64,000 nt of DNA from Piscinibacter sp. XHJ-5. GTDB taxonomy: Bacteria > Pseudomonadota > Gammaproteobacteria > Burkholderiales > Burkholderiaceae_C. A program made the translations under genes and the position numbers. Shown here piece after piece: positions 8,679 to 18,620 of the stretch (its first letter is position 1; each line of letters starts with the position of its first letter). The stretch spans positions 1,302,001-1,366,000 of the forward strand of contig NZ_CP123228.1 of assembly GCF_029855045.1 (NCBI RefSeq), in the 5' to 3' direction. Under the pieces are notes generated by a model. The model had not been told where the DNA came from, made no database searches, and saw only the letters and a list, made by a program, of their open reading frames with translations.

Positions 8679-10169
8679 ATGCAATCGCAAATCTTCCTTT
8701 CTTCGTTCGAATCGCCGCTGGCGCGCGCGCTGTGGTCGAGCGTGCTGGCGATCGGGGTCGCGCTGGGTGCGGCGCTGGCGCCGGCTCAGGCGCGAGCCCA
8801 GGCCACCGGGCTGCCCGACTTCACCGAGCTCGTCGAGAAGGTGGGGCCGGCGGTGGTCAACATCCGCACCACCGAGCGGGCACGCGCGAATCGCGGCGCT
8901 CCTGGCGAAATGGATGAAGACCTGCTGGAATTCTTCCGCCGCTTCGGCGTTCCGATCCCCGGACAGCCGCAAAACCCGCGTCGCGGCCAGCCGCAGCAGC
9001 CTCAGCCCGACGCCGAGCCCCAGGCGCGCGGCGTCGGCTCCGGCTTCATCCTGACAAACGACGGCTTCGTGATGACGAATGCGCACGTCGTCGACGGTGC
9101 CGACGAGGTCCTCGTCACACTGACCGATCGGCGCGAGTTCAAGGCCAAGATCATCGGCGCCGACAAGCGCACCGACGTTGCGCTCGTGAAAATCGATGCC
9201 ACCGGTCTGCCGGCCGTGCGCATCGGTGATACCAATCGACTGAAGGTCGGCGAATGGGTCATCGCGATCGGCTCGCCGTTCGGCTTGGCCAATACCGTCA
9301 CCGCGGGCATCGTGAGTGCGAAGGGCCGCGACACTGGAGATTTCCTGCCGTTCATCCAGACCGACGTGGCCATCAATCCGGGCAACTCGGGAGGGCCGCT
9401 CATCAACATGCGCGGCGAAGTGGTCGGCATCAACTCGCAGATCTACAGCCGCTCCGGCGGCTTCATGGGCATCTCATTCGCGATTCCGATCGACGAGGCT
9501 TCGCGCGTGTCCGAGCAGCTGAGGGTGAGCGGTCGCGTGATCCGGGGCCGGATCGGGGTGCAGATCGATCAGGTGACCAAGGACGTGGCGGAATCGATCG
9601 GCCTGGGCAAGCCGATGGGCGCGCTGGTTCGAAGCGTCGAGAGCGGTGGCCCGGCCGAGAAGGCGGGTATCGAGGCGGGGGACATCATCACGAAATTCGA
9701 GGGCCGTCTCATCGACAAGGCCGGCGACTTGCCCCGCATCGTCGGCGGCACCAAGCCGGGTTCGCGCGCCACGCTGCAGGTGTTCCGACGCGGCAACTAC
9801 CGCGACCTGTCGGTGACGGTGGCTGAACTCGAGGACGAGCAACGTCGCGCGGCCGGGCCGGAACGCGGCGATTCCAAGCCCCCGCAGGCCACGTCGGGCT
9901 CGCTCGGGCTGGGCGTGTCCGATCTGACCGAAGTCCAGCGGCGCGAGCTGAAGGTGAAGGGCGGCGTGCGGGTCGAGACAGTGGATGGTGCTGCGGCGCG
10001 CGCCGGGCTGCGTGAAGGCGACGTGATTCTTTCGCTGGACAACATCGAAATCGGCAGCGCGAAGCAATTCGAGTCCGTCGCAGCGAAGGTGGACAAGGCA
10101 AAGCCGGTGAATGTGCTGGTGCGTCGCGGCGATTGGGTCAACTACGTCGTGATCCGCCTGGCGCGCTGA
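8679..10169 (+). CDS. DegP/HtrA-type periplasmic serine protease (Do family)
   Basis: Periplasmic protease/chaperone that clears misfolded envelope proteins. From the ATG at 8679 the product is 496 aa with a signal peptide ending around AQARAQA. The trypsin-like triad is visible: His136 (TNAHVVDG), Asp166 (TDVALVKI) and Ser237 (NPGNSGGPL). Two PDZ domains follow; the first includes GPAEKAGIEAGDIITKFEG and the second includes AGLREGDVILSLDN. A GTG at 8592 is possible but would put a hydrophobic stretch ahead of the signal peptide. It is last in the sigma-E operon, matching its role as a sigma-E effector. It could be called MucD or DegP. Confidence 0.94.
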   Translation: MQSQIFLSSFESPLARALWSSVLAIGVALGAALAPAQARAQATGLPDFTELVEKVGPAVVNIRTTERARANRGAPGEMDEDLLEFFRRFGVPIPGQPQNPRRGQPQQPQPDAEPQARGVGSGFILTNDGFVMTNAHVVDGADEVLVTLTDRREFKAKIIGADKRTDVALVKIDATGLPAVRIGDTNRLKVGEWVIAIGSPFGLANTVTAGIVSAKGRDTGDFLPFIQTDVAINPGNSGGPLINMRGEVVGINSQIYSRSGGFMGISFAIPIDEASRVSEQLRVSGRVIRGRIGVQIDQVTKDVAESIGLGKPMGALVRSVESGGPAEKAGIEAGDIITKFEGRLIDKAGDLPRIVGGTKPGSRATLQVFRRGNYRDLSVTVAELEDEQRRAAGPERGDSKPPQATSGSLGLGVSDLTEVQRRELKVKGGVRVETVDGAAARAGLREGDVILSLDNIEIGSAKQFESVAAKVDKAKPVNVLVRRGDWVNYVVIRLAR

Positions 10170-10181
10170 ACGGGTCGCCGA

Positions 10182-10227
10182 CTGAACTGCCCGGTCTTTC
10201 CACTACATGAAAGACAGGGCAATTCAG
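10182..10227 (+). terminator. Imperfect 19-bp inverted repeat after degP
   Basis: Arms at 10182-10200 and 10209-10227 match at 17 of 19 positions around an 8-base loop, and CCG/CGG pairs extend the base of the stem. It begins 12 bases after the protease stop codon. There is no T-run, so it may be a factor-assisted terminator or an mRNA 3'-end stabiliser. It is unusually long for a simple terminator in this region. Confidence 0.45.
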
Positions 10228-10398
10228 CGGACGGACGCGAGTGAAGGTGCTACGTTGGTGTTCACTAACGTACGACCGGAGTCGTGTCAGATTGAGGCGC
10301 GTCCCGAGTGCAATGCGATGCTCACGAAGTCGCTTTACTACCGGTTTTGACAACGAGCGATGGGTCGTCAAACTATCCCCAAGCCGTCCACAACGTTT

Positions 10399-10418
10399 TG
10401 TGGATAAAGTGTGGATGG
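10399..10418 (-). promoter_or_regulatory. Two DnaA-box-like sites, 11 bp apart
   Basis: TGTGGATAA at 10399-10407 is the exact reverse of the DnaA box TTATCCACA. TGTGGATGG at 10410-10418 differs by one base. Their starts are 11 bases apart, one helical turn. A weaker TCCACA lies at 10387-10392. They sit in the AT-richer gap before lepA. DnaA control of a nearby promoter is possible; there are too few boxes, and no dnaA or dnaN, to call this an origin. Confidence 0.4.
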
Positions 10419-10489
10419 ATTTCTTTGTTGGAGGCTCGCAACGGGAAGAAATCAAGCAATGGCGCGGTCTCCAGCGGGGTGCTTTTGGC

Positions 10490-10564
10490 TACAATGAAGG
10501 CCCAACAAGCAGTTGCCATACGTTTTGTTGGAAGGCGCGTCACCACTTCGACGTGCCTTTTTTT
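10490..10564 (+). ncRNA. Possible short terminated transcript before lepA
   Basis: A TACAAT -10-like hexamer lies at 10490-10495 (no convincing -35). It would start a transcript near 10502 that folds first into CCAACAA (10502-10508) paired with TTGTTGG (10525-10531), then directly into the strong terminator hairpin at 10532-10559 with its T-run to 10564. The result would be a leader or small RNA of about 60 nt. It could be an attenuator for lepA or an independent sRNA; the sequence alone cannot separate these. Confidence 0.4.
10532..10564 (+). terminator. Intrinsic terminator upstream of lepA
   Basis: A 10-bp stem, AAGGCGCGTC at 10532-10541 against GACGTGCCTT at 10550-10559 with one G-T wobble, has an 8-base loop and is followed by an unbroken T-run at 10558-10564. 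It lies about 100 bases before the lepA ATG, so it ends transcription entering lepA rather than leaving it. Confidence 0.75.
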
Positions 10565-10661
10565 TAGCTCCTGTTTTGGCTTCCGCACGGCGCTTCGCGC
10601 CTTCGCATCGCACGCGATGTGAGCTTTCGCTGCCCGGCGAAAGGGGCCTTGAACGATCAGC

Positions 10662-12469
<1,808 letters not shown>

Positions 12470-12470
<1 letters not shown>

Positions 12471-13435
12471 TGAGTTCGTTGACCGGTTTGCTCTATGGCG
12501 GCCTCGTGGTGTACCTCGGAGGCTGGTACCTCGGAAGATGGACAGGCAACTTCTCGTTGCTGCTATTCGTCCTGACGATCGTCACCTTCGGCTACTGGCT
12601 CGCCGAGCGCTTCGTATTCGCGCCGCGGCGCCTGGTCGCCGCCCGCAACCTCGAGGAGCAGGACGCGGTGCGGCGCCAGAACCTCGCGCGCCAGGGCATC
12701 GCCAAGATCGACGGCGACGTGGCCGAGGCCAAGCAGGCGGTGCTCGCGCAGCCCTGGTGGCTCGACTGGACGGCCGGGCTCTTCCCGGTGATCCTCATCG
12801 TCTTCCTGCTGCGCTCGTTTCTCTTCGAGCCATTCAAGATACCCAGCGGCTCGATGATCCCCACGCTGCTCGTCGGCGATCTGATCCTCGTCAACAAATA
12901 CCACTACGGCGTCCGGCTGCCGGTCATCAACAAGAAGATCATCGCCAATCACGATCCGCAGCGCGGCGACGTCATGGTGTTCCGCTATCCCAAGGACACC
13001 AGCATCGACTACATCAAGCGAGTGGTGGGCGTGCCCGGCGACGAGGTGTCGTATCGGAATCAGCAGCTGTTCATCAACGGCCAACCGGCGCCGACCTCGC
13101 AGCTGCCTGACTTCTTCAACGAGGAAACGCTGCGCGTGGAGAAGCAGTTCGTCGAGAAGCTCGGCAATGTGGAGCACCGCATCCTCGTCGACCGCGGGCG
13201 GCAGCTGTATCTGCCGGTGAACGAGACGTTTCCGCTGCGCGAGAACTGCCGCTACAGTGCCGAAGGGGTGACCTGCAAGGTGCCGCCTGGTCACTACTTC
13301 ATGATGGGCGACAACCGCGACAATTCGATGGACTCACGCTTCTGGGGCTTCGTGCCCGACGAGAACATCGTGGGCAAGGCGTTCTTCGTGTGGATGAATT
13401 TCGGCGACCTGAAGCGCATCGGATCGTTTCAGTGA
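12470..13435 (+). CDS. lepB: Signal peptidase I (LepB)
   Basis: Inner-membrane serine protease that removes signal peptides from exported proteins. The 321-aa protein has two membrane segments near the N-terminus and another hydrophobic stretch (LFPVILIVFLLRSFLFEPF) just before the catalytic region. Ser128 lies in PSGSMIPTLLVGD and the general-base Lys183 in YIKRVVG. The C-terminal box GDNRDNSMDSRFWGFVP is complete. Its ATG overlaps the lepA stop, so the two are translationally coupled. Confidence 0.96.
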
Positions 13436-13479
13436 CGCAGCGTGACGGGAAGACACGCAATAACGACGGAGCAACATGC

Positions 13480-13854
13480 ATGACGGGGAAGCTTGAGGCA
13501 ATGCGGCACCAGCGCGGGATCACACTGCTCGGGCTGCTCTTGTGGGCCATCATCATCGGCTTCGTCGCGCTGCTCGCCATGCGGGTGCTGCCCACGGTCA
13601 ACGAATACTTCACCATTCAGAAGGCTGTCAACAAGATCGCTTCCGAAGGTCTGAATACCGTGCCGGAGATTCGTGCCGCGTTCGAGAGGACCAAGCAGAT
13701 CGAATACTCCATCACGTCGATCTCCGCGAAGGACCTCGACATCACGAAAGAGAACGACAAGATCGTGATCCGCTTTGCCTACGATAAGGAAGTGGAGATC
13801 ATGAGCCCGGTATACCTGCTGATCAAATACCAGGGAAGCTCCAAGCAAAAGTAG
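13480..13854 (+). CDS. DUF4845 membrane protein
   Basis: A 124-aa protein of the DUF4845 type, whose function is unknown. It has one N-terminal hydrophobic segment beginning RGITLLGLLLWAIIIGFVALL, which looks like a prepilin-style leader, followed by a periplasmic domain with NEYFTIQKAVNKIA and a C-terminal VEIMSPVYLLIKY. The ATG at 13480 is preferred for its GGAG ribosome-binding site eight bases upstream. This gene often lies between lepB and rnc in betaproteobacteria, which suggests a link to the secretion or RNA-processing genes, but that is inference from position. Confidence 0.85.
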   Translation: MTGKLEAMRHQRGITLLGLLLWAIIIGFVALLAMRVLPTVNEYFTIQKAVNKIASEGLNTVPEIRAAFERTKQIEYSITSISAKDLDITKENDKIVIRFAYDKEVEIMSPVYLLIKYQGSSKQK

Positions 13855-13871
13855 TCCGCTGCAGTACACCC

Positions 13872-14576
13872 ATGGACGCCCGACTCGCCGCACTGCAACA
13901 ACGTCTCGGCCACCGCTTCGCCAACGAAGACCTGCTTGAGCGTGCGCTGCGGCACCGCAGCTTCGGCGCCGACCATAACGAGCGCCTCGAATTCCTCGGC
14001 GACGCGGTCCTGAGCCTGGCCATCTCGAGCCTGCTGTTCGAGCGCTTCGCGGGCTCCGACGAGGGTGATCTCACCCGCATCCGCGCTCATCTGGTGCGCG
14101 AGGACAGCCTGCACAAGGTCGCACTGTCGCTCAGCCTGCCCGAGGTTCTGCGACTGTCCGAAGGCGAGGCGCGCGGTGGCGGCGCGCAGCGCGTCTCCAT
14201 CCTTGCCGATGCGCTCGAAGCGGTCATCGGTGCCACCTTCCTCGACGGTGGCTTCGATGCTGCGCGTGCGCTGGTGCAACGGATGTTCGGCGAGATCATC
14301 GCGACGACGGAGATCGGCAACTGGAGCAAGGATGCCAAGACCGAGCTGCAGGAGTGGCTGCAGGCTCGCAAGCTGCCGGTGCCCATCTACCGCATCAGCG
14401 CCACGCGCGGACAGGCGCATGCGCAGACCTTCGAGGTCGAGTGCTCGGTGCCCGCGCTGAACCTGTCGCACTCGGGCGAGGGCCGATCGAGGCGGCTGGC
14501 CGAGCAGGAAGCGGCGCGCCGTATGCTCGATGCACTGAAGGCCACCGATCGACCCGGCAGCCCGCTGCGGTCCTGA
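13872..14576 (+). CDS. rnc: Ribonuclease III
   Basis: Double-strand-specific endoribonuclease that processes rRNA precursors and structured mRNAs. The 234-aa protein has the RNase III signature [13 protein letters not shown] (residues 37-49), with acidic metal-binding residues repeated in the [15 protein letters not shown] segment. A C-terminal double-stranded-RNA-binding domain starts around [11 protein letters not shown] and ends with the Ala/Arg-rich helix [11 protein letters not shown]. It is followed closely by era; rnc-era-recO is a classic operon. Confidence 0.96.
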   Translation: MDARLAALQQRLGHRFANEDLLERALRHRSFGADHNERLEFLGDAVLSLAISSLLFERFAGSDEGDLTRIRAHLVREDSLHKVALSLSLPEVLRLSEGEARGGGAQRVSILADALEAVIGATFLDGGFDAARALVQRMFGEIIATTEIGNWSKDAKTELQEWLQARKLPVPIYRISATRGQAHAQTFEVECSVPALNLSHSGEGRSRRLAEQEAARRMLDALKATDRPGSPLRS

Positions 14577-14599
14577 TCGCTCCTCCAGATCCATCGCCC

Positions 14600-15532
14600 A
14601 TGACCGTGAACGACGCGCCCGGCGGCGCCACCGACGAGGTTCCGCAGCGCTGCGGCCTTGTCGCCATCGTCGGCCGTCCCAACGTCGGCAAGTCCACCTT
14701 GCTGAATGCGCTGGTGGGCCAGAAGATCAGCATCACGTCGAACAAGGCGCAGACCACGCGCCACCGCATCACCGGTGTGCGTACCATCGACGAGGCGCAG
14801 TTCGTCTTCGTCGACACGCCGGGCTTCCAGACGCGTCATGGCGCCGCGCTGAACCGCACACTGAACCGCACGGTGCAGGGCGTGCTGTCCGATGTCGACG
14901 TCGTGCTGTTCGTCGTCGAAGCCGGTCGCTTCGGGCTCGATGATGCGAAGGTGCTCGGCCTGATGCAAGGCGATGCGATGAGCGGCAAGCCGGTCTTCCT
15001 GATCGCCAACAAGCTCGACAACGTGCACCGGCGCGCCGAGCTCGCGCCATGGCTCAAGGGCATGCAGGAGCGGCACGCCTTCGCGGAGTTCGTGCCGCTG
15101 TCGGCCACCAAGGAAGCCGACGTGCAGCGCCTGCTGGGCATCCTCAAGCCGTACCTGCCCGCGCAGCCGTGGTTCTACGAGCCCGACGCGCTCACCGACC
15201 GCAGCGAGCGCTTCCTGGCCAGCGAGATCATCCGCGAGAAGCTGTTTCGCCTCACCGGTGACGAGCTGCCGTATGCCTCCACCGTGGTCATCGACAGGTT
15301 CGAGGAAGAAGGCGCGCTGCGACGCATCGCCGCCAGCATCGTCGTCGAGCGCGATGCCCACAAGGGCATGATCATCGGCAGCGGAGGGGAACGACTCAAA
15401 CGCATCGGCAGCGAGGCTCGCCAGGAGCTCGAGACGCTGATGGACGCCAAGGTGTTCCTCGAGCTGTGGGTGAAAGTTCGCTCGGGCTGGGCCGACGACG
15501 AAGAGCATCTGCGCAGCTACGGCTACGAGTGA
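14600..15532 (+). CDS. era: GTPase Era
   Basis: Era is a ribosome-biogenesis GTPase that binds the 3' end of 16S rRNA. The 310-aa product contains G1 GRPNVGKS at residues 25-32, G3 DTPGFQT and G4 NKLD, then a KH domain with [21 protein letters not shown]. An N-terminal extension of about 17 residues precedes the GTPase fold. The ATG at 14600 is chosen because the frame further upstream reads into rnc. The stop is followed after one base by the recO start. Confidence 0.96.
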   Translation: MTVNDAPGGATDEVPQRCGLVAIVGRPNVGKSTLLNALVGQKISITSNKAQTTRHRITGVRTIDEAQFVFVDTPGFQTRHGAALNRTLNRTVQGVLSDVDVVLFVVEAGRFGLDDAKVLGLMQGDAMSGKPVFLIANKLDNVHRRAELAPWLKGMQERHAFAEFVPLSATKEADVQRLLGILKPYLPAQPWFYEPDALTDRSERFLASEIIREKLFRLTGDELPYASTVVIDRFEEEGALRRIAASIVVERDAHKGMIIGSGGERLKRIGSEARQELETLMDAKVFLELWVKVRSGWADDEEHLRSYGYE

Positions 15533-15533
15533 G

Positions 15534-16322
15534 ATGGTGACTCGCGCGCCGCGGGCGCCGTCGTCGCTGACGGCTTATGTGCTGCACCGCTACGACTGGA
15601 GCGAGACCAGCCTGATCCTCGATCTGTTCACGCGCGAGCAGGGCCGCGTGGCCGCGGCCGCCAAAGGCGCCAAGCGCCCGTATTCGCAGCTGCGTCCGGT
15701 GTTGCTGCCGTTCCAGCGCCTGAACGTGGCCCTCGGCCGCGTTCCCAAGTCGGAAGCAGGCGAAGAAGCGGTCAGCGAGGTGCAGAACCTGCGCAGCGCG
15801 GAGTGGGCCGGCGGCGCCGCCATGCTCACCGGAGCGGCCCTGTTCAGCGGCTTCTACCTGAACGAGTTGCTGATGAAGCTGATGGCGCGCCACGATCCGC
15901 ATCCGCTGCTGTTCGATACGTACGCGCAGACGCTGCCGTGCCTGGCCGACGCCGACGACCTGAAGGTGCAGGCCGCGCTGCGCGCTTTCGAGCTGCGCCT
16001 GCTCAAGGAGATCGGCGTGCTGCCCGACCTGAGCCTGGTCACGCTGACACAGGAGGATGTCCGCCAGGACGCCGGGTACGCCTTGTTGCCCGAAGCCGGC
16101 GTGGCGGCGCCGCGCAGCGACGAAGTGCAGGTCTGCGGCACGGTGCTCATCGGCTTGCAGGCCGCCCTCTCGCACGGCAGCGTCGCGGCGCTGCAGCAAG
16201 CCAGCGCCTCGGCGCTGCCGGAGCTGAGGACGATGCTGCGGGCGCTGCTTCACTATCATCTGGGCAGCCCCGTGCTGCGCACCCGCCAGGTGATGCTCGA
16301 CGTGCAAAGCCTCGAGAGATGA
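15534..16322 (+). CDS. recO: DNA repair protein RecO
   Basis: RecO loads RecA on gapped DNA together with RecR and anneals complementary strands. The 262-aa protein has the N-terminal OB-fold segment AYVLHRYDWSETSLILDLFTREQGRVAAAAKGAKRP and a helical C-terminal part containing ELRLLKEIGVLPDL. Both are typical of the family. It follows era with one intervening base and is followed by pdxJ, the usual order in proteobacteria. The zinc-binding cysteines found in some RecO proteins are not evident, as is common in this group. Confidence 0.94.
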   Translation: MVTRAPRAPSSLTAYVLHRYDWSETSLILDLFTREQGRVAAAAKGAKRPYSQLRPVLLPFQRLNVALGRVPKSEAGEEAVSEVQNLRSAEWAGGAAMLTGAALFSGFYLNELLMKLMARHDPHPLLFDTYAQTLPCLADADDLKVQAALRAFELRLLKEIGVLPDLSLVTLTQEDVRQDAGYALLPEAGVAAPRSDEVQVCGTVLIGLQAALSHGSVAALQQASASALPELRTMLRALLHYHLGSPVLRTRQVMLDVQSLER

Positions 16323-16329
16323 ACCGACC

Positions 16330-17115
16330 ATGAATCCACTGCTCACCACCGGCCTCGACGAGAAGCGCGGAGTCACCGCGCTGTCGGTCAATCTCAACAA
16401 GGTCGCGCTGCTGCGCAACACGCGCGCGCTCGGCATCCCGAGCGTCACGCGGGCGGCGACCCTCGCCTTGCAGGCTGGCGCTCAAGGCATCACCGTCCAC
16501 CCGCGTCCGGACGAGCGTCACATCCGCGCCCACGACGTGCACGAGCTGGCCGGGTTGATGAAGCAGTGGCCCCAGGCCGAGTTCAACATCGAGGGCAATC
16601 CGTTCCACAACCTGATGGACTTCGTGCGCGCGGTGCGGCCGCACCAATGCACCTTCGTGCCCGACGAAACGAGCCAGGCCACGTCGGACCACGGCTGGAC
16701 GTTCCCGCAGGACGCTTCGCGCCTCGCGCCGGTGATCACCGAAGCGCGCTCGCTGGGCGTGCGCGTGAGCCTGTTCATGGACCCGCTGCCCGGCGCGATG
16801 CGGGCGGTGCGCGAGCTGGGCGCCGATCGCGTCGAGCTGTACACCGAGACCTACGCACGTGCGCACGGCACGCCGCTGCAGGCCGATGTGCTGGCCGCGT
16901 TCACTGCCACCGCGCAGGCCGCACTGCGCGAGGGACTGGAGCTGAACGCCGGGCACGACCTCAACCGCGACAACCTCGCCGACTTCCTGGCCGCGGTGCC
17001 GGGAGTGCAGGAAGTGTCGATCGGCCATGCGCTGATCGCCGATGCGCTGGAGCTGGGCCTCGCGGAGACCGTGAAGGACTACCTGCGCTGCATCCGGAAG
17101 GCCAGCGCACGATGA
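16330..17115 (+). CDS. pdxJ: Pyridoxine 5'-phosphate synthase PdxJ
   Basis: PdxJ condenses 1-deoxy-xylulose 5-phosphate with 3-amino-2-oxopropyl phosphate to make pyridoxine 5'-phosphate (DXP-dependent vitamin B6 pathway). The 261-aa product shows [29 protein letters not shown] and [12 protein letters not shown], then CTFVPD and [11 protein letters not shown], which are the conserved active-site segments of this TIM-barrel enzyme. It overlaps acpS by four bases. The serC gene 20 kb downstream acts in the same B6 pathway as well as in serine synthesis. Confidence 0.96.
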   Translation: MNPLLTTGLDEKRGVTALSVNLNKVALLRNTRALGIPSVTRAATLALQAGAQGITVHPRPDERHIRAHDVHELAGLMKQWPQAEFNIEGNPFHNLMDFVRAVRPHQCTFVPDETSQATSDHGWTFPQDASRLAPVITEARSLGVRVSLFMDPLPGAMRAVRELGADRVELYTETYARAHGTPLQADVLAAFTATAQAALREGLELNAGHDLNRDNLADFLAAVPGVQEVSIGHALIADALELGLAETVKDYLRCIRKASAR

Positions 17116-17516
17116 TCCACGGCATCGGCACGGACGTCTGCGACATCCGGCGCATCGAGGCCACGCTCCAGCGGCGCGGCGACCGCTTCGCCGAGAAGGT
17201 GCTCGGTCCGAACGAGATCCATGTCTTCCGCGACCGCCGCGCCAAGGCCGAGAAGCGCGGCATCTCCTACCTGGCAACGCGCTTCTCGGCCAAGGAAGCC
17301 TTCTCCAAGGCGATCGGGCTCGGCATGCGCATGCCCATGACCTGGCGTGCCTGCGAGATCCTCAACGAGCGCAGCGGCAAGCCCGTCGTGCGCCTGCATG
17401 GCGAGCTCGCCGACTGGTTCGAGGCTCGCCGGCTCACGGCGCACGTCACGGTCAGCGACGAGTCCGAGTACGCCGCGTCCTTCGTCGTCGTCGAAAAGAA
17501 CAGCACCCCCGAATGA
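17112..17516 (+). CDS. acpS: Holo-ACP synthase AcpS
   Basis: AcpS attaches 4'-phosphopantetheine from CoA to acyl carrier protein. The 134-aa protein opens [16 protein letters not shown], with the metal-binding Asp at position 8, and has [14 protein letters not shown], the second signature with the catalytic Glu/Lys. Its length fits the family (about 125-140 aa). It overlaps both pdxJ and nagZ by ATGA motifs, so the three are coupled. Its substrate AcpP is encoded at 4.3 kb in the same window. Confidence 0.95.
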   Translation: MIHGIGTDVCDIRRIEATLQRRGDRFAEKVLGPNEIHVFRDRRAKAEKRGISYLATRFSAKEAFSKAIGLGMRMPMTWRACEILNERSGKPVVRLHGELADWFEARRLTAHVTVSDESEYAASFVVVEKNSTPE

Positions 17517-18559
17517 ACCACTCCCCCGTCATCCTCGACATCGCCGGCCACACGCTGAACGACGACGATCGCAGGCGCCTTCAGCATCCGCTGACCGGCG
17601 GCCTGATCTTCTTCACCCGCAACTGGCAGGACCGGCGTCAGCTCACCGAGGTGACGGCGGAAGTGAAGGCGCTGCGACCGGACGTGCTCATCACGGTCGA
17701 CCACGAGGGCGGCCGCGTGCAGCGGTTCCGCACCGACGGCTTCACCCACCTGCCCGCCATGCGCAGATTCGGTGAGCTGTGGATGCAGGATGCGATGCGC
17801 GCCGTCGACGCGGCCATCTCGGCCGGCTACGTGCTCGGCGCCGAGCTGCGCGCCTGCGGCGTGGAGCTCAGCTACACGCCGGTGGTGGACCTGGACCACG
17901 AGCGCAGCGAAGTCGTCGGAGACCGCGCCTTCCATCGCGATGCGCGCGTCGTGACCGTGCTGGCACAAGGGCTGATGCTGGGCCTGATGCGATCGGGCAT
18001 GGCCAATTGCGGCAAGCACTTCCCGGCCCACGGCTACGCGGTGGCCGATTCCCACGTGGCGCGCGCCGTCGATGATCGCAAGCTCGAAGAAATCCTGGCC
18101 GATGACGCGCGCCCCTACGACTGGCTGTCCTCGGCGCTCACCTGCGTGATGCCGGCGCACGTCACTTTCCCGAAGGTCGACAAGCTGCCGGCCGGCTTCT
18201 CGCCGCGCTGGCTGAAGGAGATCCTGCGCGGGCAGATGGGCTACGCCGGAGCCATCGTCTGCGACGACCTCAGCATGGAAGGCGCCCGCGTGGCCGGCAG
18301 TCCCGTGGAAGGCGGCATTGCCGCGCTGAACGCGGGTTGCGACATGGTGCTGCTGTGCAACCAGTCGAAGGTCGACGGCGGCAGGCCGGTCGACGAGCTG
18401 CTCGACGGTCTTCAGCAGGCGCTGGAGCAGGGCCGCTGGCAGGCCGACCCGCACAGCGAGGCGCGGCGGCTGGACCTGCTGCCGCAGAGTGCTCCGCTGC
18501 CGTGGGACGAGCTGATGCACCACGCCACGTACATGCAAGCCCTCGAACGTCTGCCGTGA
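17513..18559 (+). CDS. nagZ: Beta-N-acetylglucosaminidase NagZ
   Basis: Cytoplasmic family 3 glycosidase that removes GlcNAc from recycled peptidoglycan muropeptides. The 348-aa product contains [28 protein letters not shown] (the loop with catalytic His/Asp, starting at Lys168) and [11 protein letters not shown], where the Asp is the nucleophile. Length and motifs match NagZ rather than longer GH3 enzymes. It is the last gene of the lepA-to-nagZ block and meets rne tail to tail. Confidence 0.95.
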   Translation: MNHSPVILDIAGHTLNDDDRRRLQHPLTGGLIFFTRNWQDRRQLTEVTAEVKALRPDVLITVDHEGGRVQRFRTDGFTHLPAMRRFGELWMQDAMRAVDAAISAGYVLGAELRACGVELSYTPVVDLDHERSEVVGDRAFHRDARVVTVLAQGLMLGLMRSGMANCGKHFPAHGYAVADSHVARAVDDRKLEEILADDARPYDWLSSALTCVMPAHVTFPKVDKLPAGFSPRWLKEILRGQMGYAGAIVCDDLSMEGARVAGSPVEGGIAALNAGCDMVLLCNQSKVDGGRPVDELLDGLQQALEQGRWQADPHSEARRLDLLPQSAPLPWDELMHHATYMQALERLP

Positions 18560-18565
18560 GCCATG

Positions 18566-18598
18566 AAAAACGCCGCCGGGCGTGAGCCGCGGCGGCGT
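18566..18598 (-). terminator. Intrinsic terminator of rne
   Basis: A perfect 9-bp stem, ACGCCGCCG at 18570-18578 with CGGCGGCGT at 18590-18598, has an 11-base loop. On the - strand it is followed by TTTTT. It lies just past the rne stop and between the convergent nagZ and rne genes, so it mainly ends rne transcription and may also help stop nagZ transcripts. Confidence 0.75.
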
Positions 18599-18620
18599 GG
18601 CCGGTGGGCCGCGGCTGGCG

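Larger units (their letters stand above)
10170..10661. other. Non-coding gap between degP and lepA
   Basis: This 492-base gap is less GC-rich than its surroundings and holds no credible gene: the open frames across it lack family features. It contains the inverted repeat after degP, a pair of DnaA-box-like sequences, a possible -10 hexamer and a strong intrinsic terminator, which are listed separately. After the terminator, two small hairpins (10588-10600 and a GCATCGC/GCGATGT stem beginning near 10603) precede lepA. Confidence 0.7.

Noticed and set aside
10241..10567. 108-aa open frame in the degP-lepA gap
   Set aside because: Composition is unlike a protein, it has no clear ribosome-binding site, and it runs through hairpins and the intrinsic terminator.
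10170..10661. Replication origin before lepA
   Set aside because: Only two or three DnaA-like boxes are present, with no dnaA, dnaN or AT-rich unwinding repeats nearby.
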